A stretch of 14,787 nt of DNA. Origin: HGM04593 sp964423665 (GTDB lineage: Bacteria > Bacteroidota > Bacteroidia > Bacteroidales > Bacteroidaceae). Location of the stretch: positions 1 through 14,787 of the forward strand of contig CAYRFX010000057.1 in the NCBI GenBank assembly GCA_964423665.1, given 5' to 3'. Position numbers and translations under genes: made by a program. Positions 14,599 through 14,787 of this stretch are shown here, piece by piece. The notes under the pieces were generated by a model. That model was not told the DNA's origin and searched no databases. It saw only the letters and a list, made by a program, of their open reading frames with translations. Numbering within the stretch: position 1 is the first letter of the stretch; every line of letters starts with the position of its first letter.

Positions 14599-14606
14599 AT
14601 TGAGTG

Positions 14607-14614
14607 CGAATATA
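14607..14614 (-). promoter_or_regulatory. Candidate -7 box of the GNAT gene, next to the ATG
   Basis: The minus strand reads TATATTCG, one mismatch to TAnnTTTG, followed by CA as elsewhere. Only 8 bases separate it from the ATG at 14598, so the transcript would be leaderless or nearly so. The upstream part overlaps the terminator at 14617-14655. Confidence 0.45.
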
Positions 14615-14616
14615 CG

Positions 14617-14655
14617 AAAAAAGCCGATGGAATGTTTTTCTCCATCGGCTTTTTT
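14617..14655. terminator. Symmetrical bidirectional terminator
   Basis: AAAAAAGCCGATGGA (14617-14631) pairs perfectly with 14641-14655 around a 9-nt loop. A-run on one side and T-run on the other make it functional on both strands. It lies 18 bp upstream of the GNAT start, ending any transcript arriving from the right. Confidence 0.85.
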
Positions 14656-14787
14656 GTGAATTATTATTTTATTTCATCATCTATATACCGCGCTTGACAC
14701 AGCAGTGGTGGATAAAGCTAATAGCATGATTCTGAAATCACTATAATATGTTTAGCAAAACAGCCAAACTCTTGTTAAGAGACAAAT
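14656..14787. other. Right-edge stretch with no supported gene
   Basis: All three minus frames close within about 50 bp of the edge (stops TAA at 14776-14778 region, TAA 14752-14754, TAG 14741-14743). The longest fragment (frame ending at 14741) reads LSLNKSLAVLLNIL and could be the C-terminus of an upstream gene served by the 14617-14655 terminator, but 15 codons is too little to call. No tRNA-like fold is seen. Confidence 0.4.

Noticed and set aside
14690..14730. Sigma70-like TTGACA near the right edge
   Set aside because: Bacteroidota promoters use TTTG/TAnnTTTG, and no matching downstream box or gene follows in the window.

Overview
The window looks like chromosomal DNA of a Bacteroidales bacterium (phylum Bacteroidota); I cannot name the genus. 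The support is internal. Several proteins belong to families largely confined to this phylum (a DUF4301 protein, a probable DUF4919 lipid-free secreted protein, a secreted DUF1573 protein). Start codons are preceded by A/T-rich leaders with no clear Shine-Dalgarno sequence. Nearly every gene start has a Bacteroidota-type -7 box (TAnnTTTG) upstream, here usually TATCTT(T/C)GC. The content is mostly housekeeping; I see no transposase, prophage, CRISPR array, rRNA or tRNA.

Layout, left to right. (1) 1-211, minus: start of an ABC transporter ATPase, cut by the window edge, with its own well-formed promoter. (2) 408-4313, minus: a tightly packed four-gene operon read from right to left, fabD (malonyl-CoA:ACP transacylase), a cytoplasmic GH13 alpha-amylase, a secreted DUF4919-type protein and mtgA (monofunctional peptidoglycan glycosyltransferase). 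Adjacent genes overlap or nearly touch. (3) 4601-7909, plus: a DASS/SLC13 anion symporter ending at a strong hairpin, then a LysR regulator and an acyl-ACP thioesterase 25 bp apart. (4) 7918-7959: a perfect 42-bp palindrome that serves as a two-way terminator between the thioesterase and the convergent DUF1573 gene. (5) 7955-10659, minus: a DUF1573 secreted protein and a RelA-type (p)ppGpp synthetase whose hydrolase motifs are destroyed. (6) 10852-12366, plus: a DUF4301 protein, divergent from relA, whose motifs read like a UDP-sugar pyrophosphorylase. (7) 12367-12670: a 304-bp intergenic region with a hairpin and a pair of operator-like repeats, followed by an AraC-family regulator (plus). 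(8) 13537-14598, minus: a GNAT acetyltransferase and a gamma-class carbonic anhydrase as a two-gene operon, with a symmetrical terminator just upstream of the GNAT start.

Functionally, fabD and the acyl-ACP thioesterase both handle acyl-ACP metabolism, one starting malonyl-ACP supply and the other releasing fatty acid. They sit in separate transcription units flanking the symporter. RelA would couple amino-acid starvation to growth control. MtgA and possibly the DUF4301 enzyme (if it really makes a nucleotide sugar) feed envelope construction. No obvious multi-gene novel defence or mobile system is present. The items most worth following up are the sugar-nucleotidyltransferase-like reading of DUF4301, the AraC upstream operator pair, and the divergent second SNT motif of the symporter.
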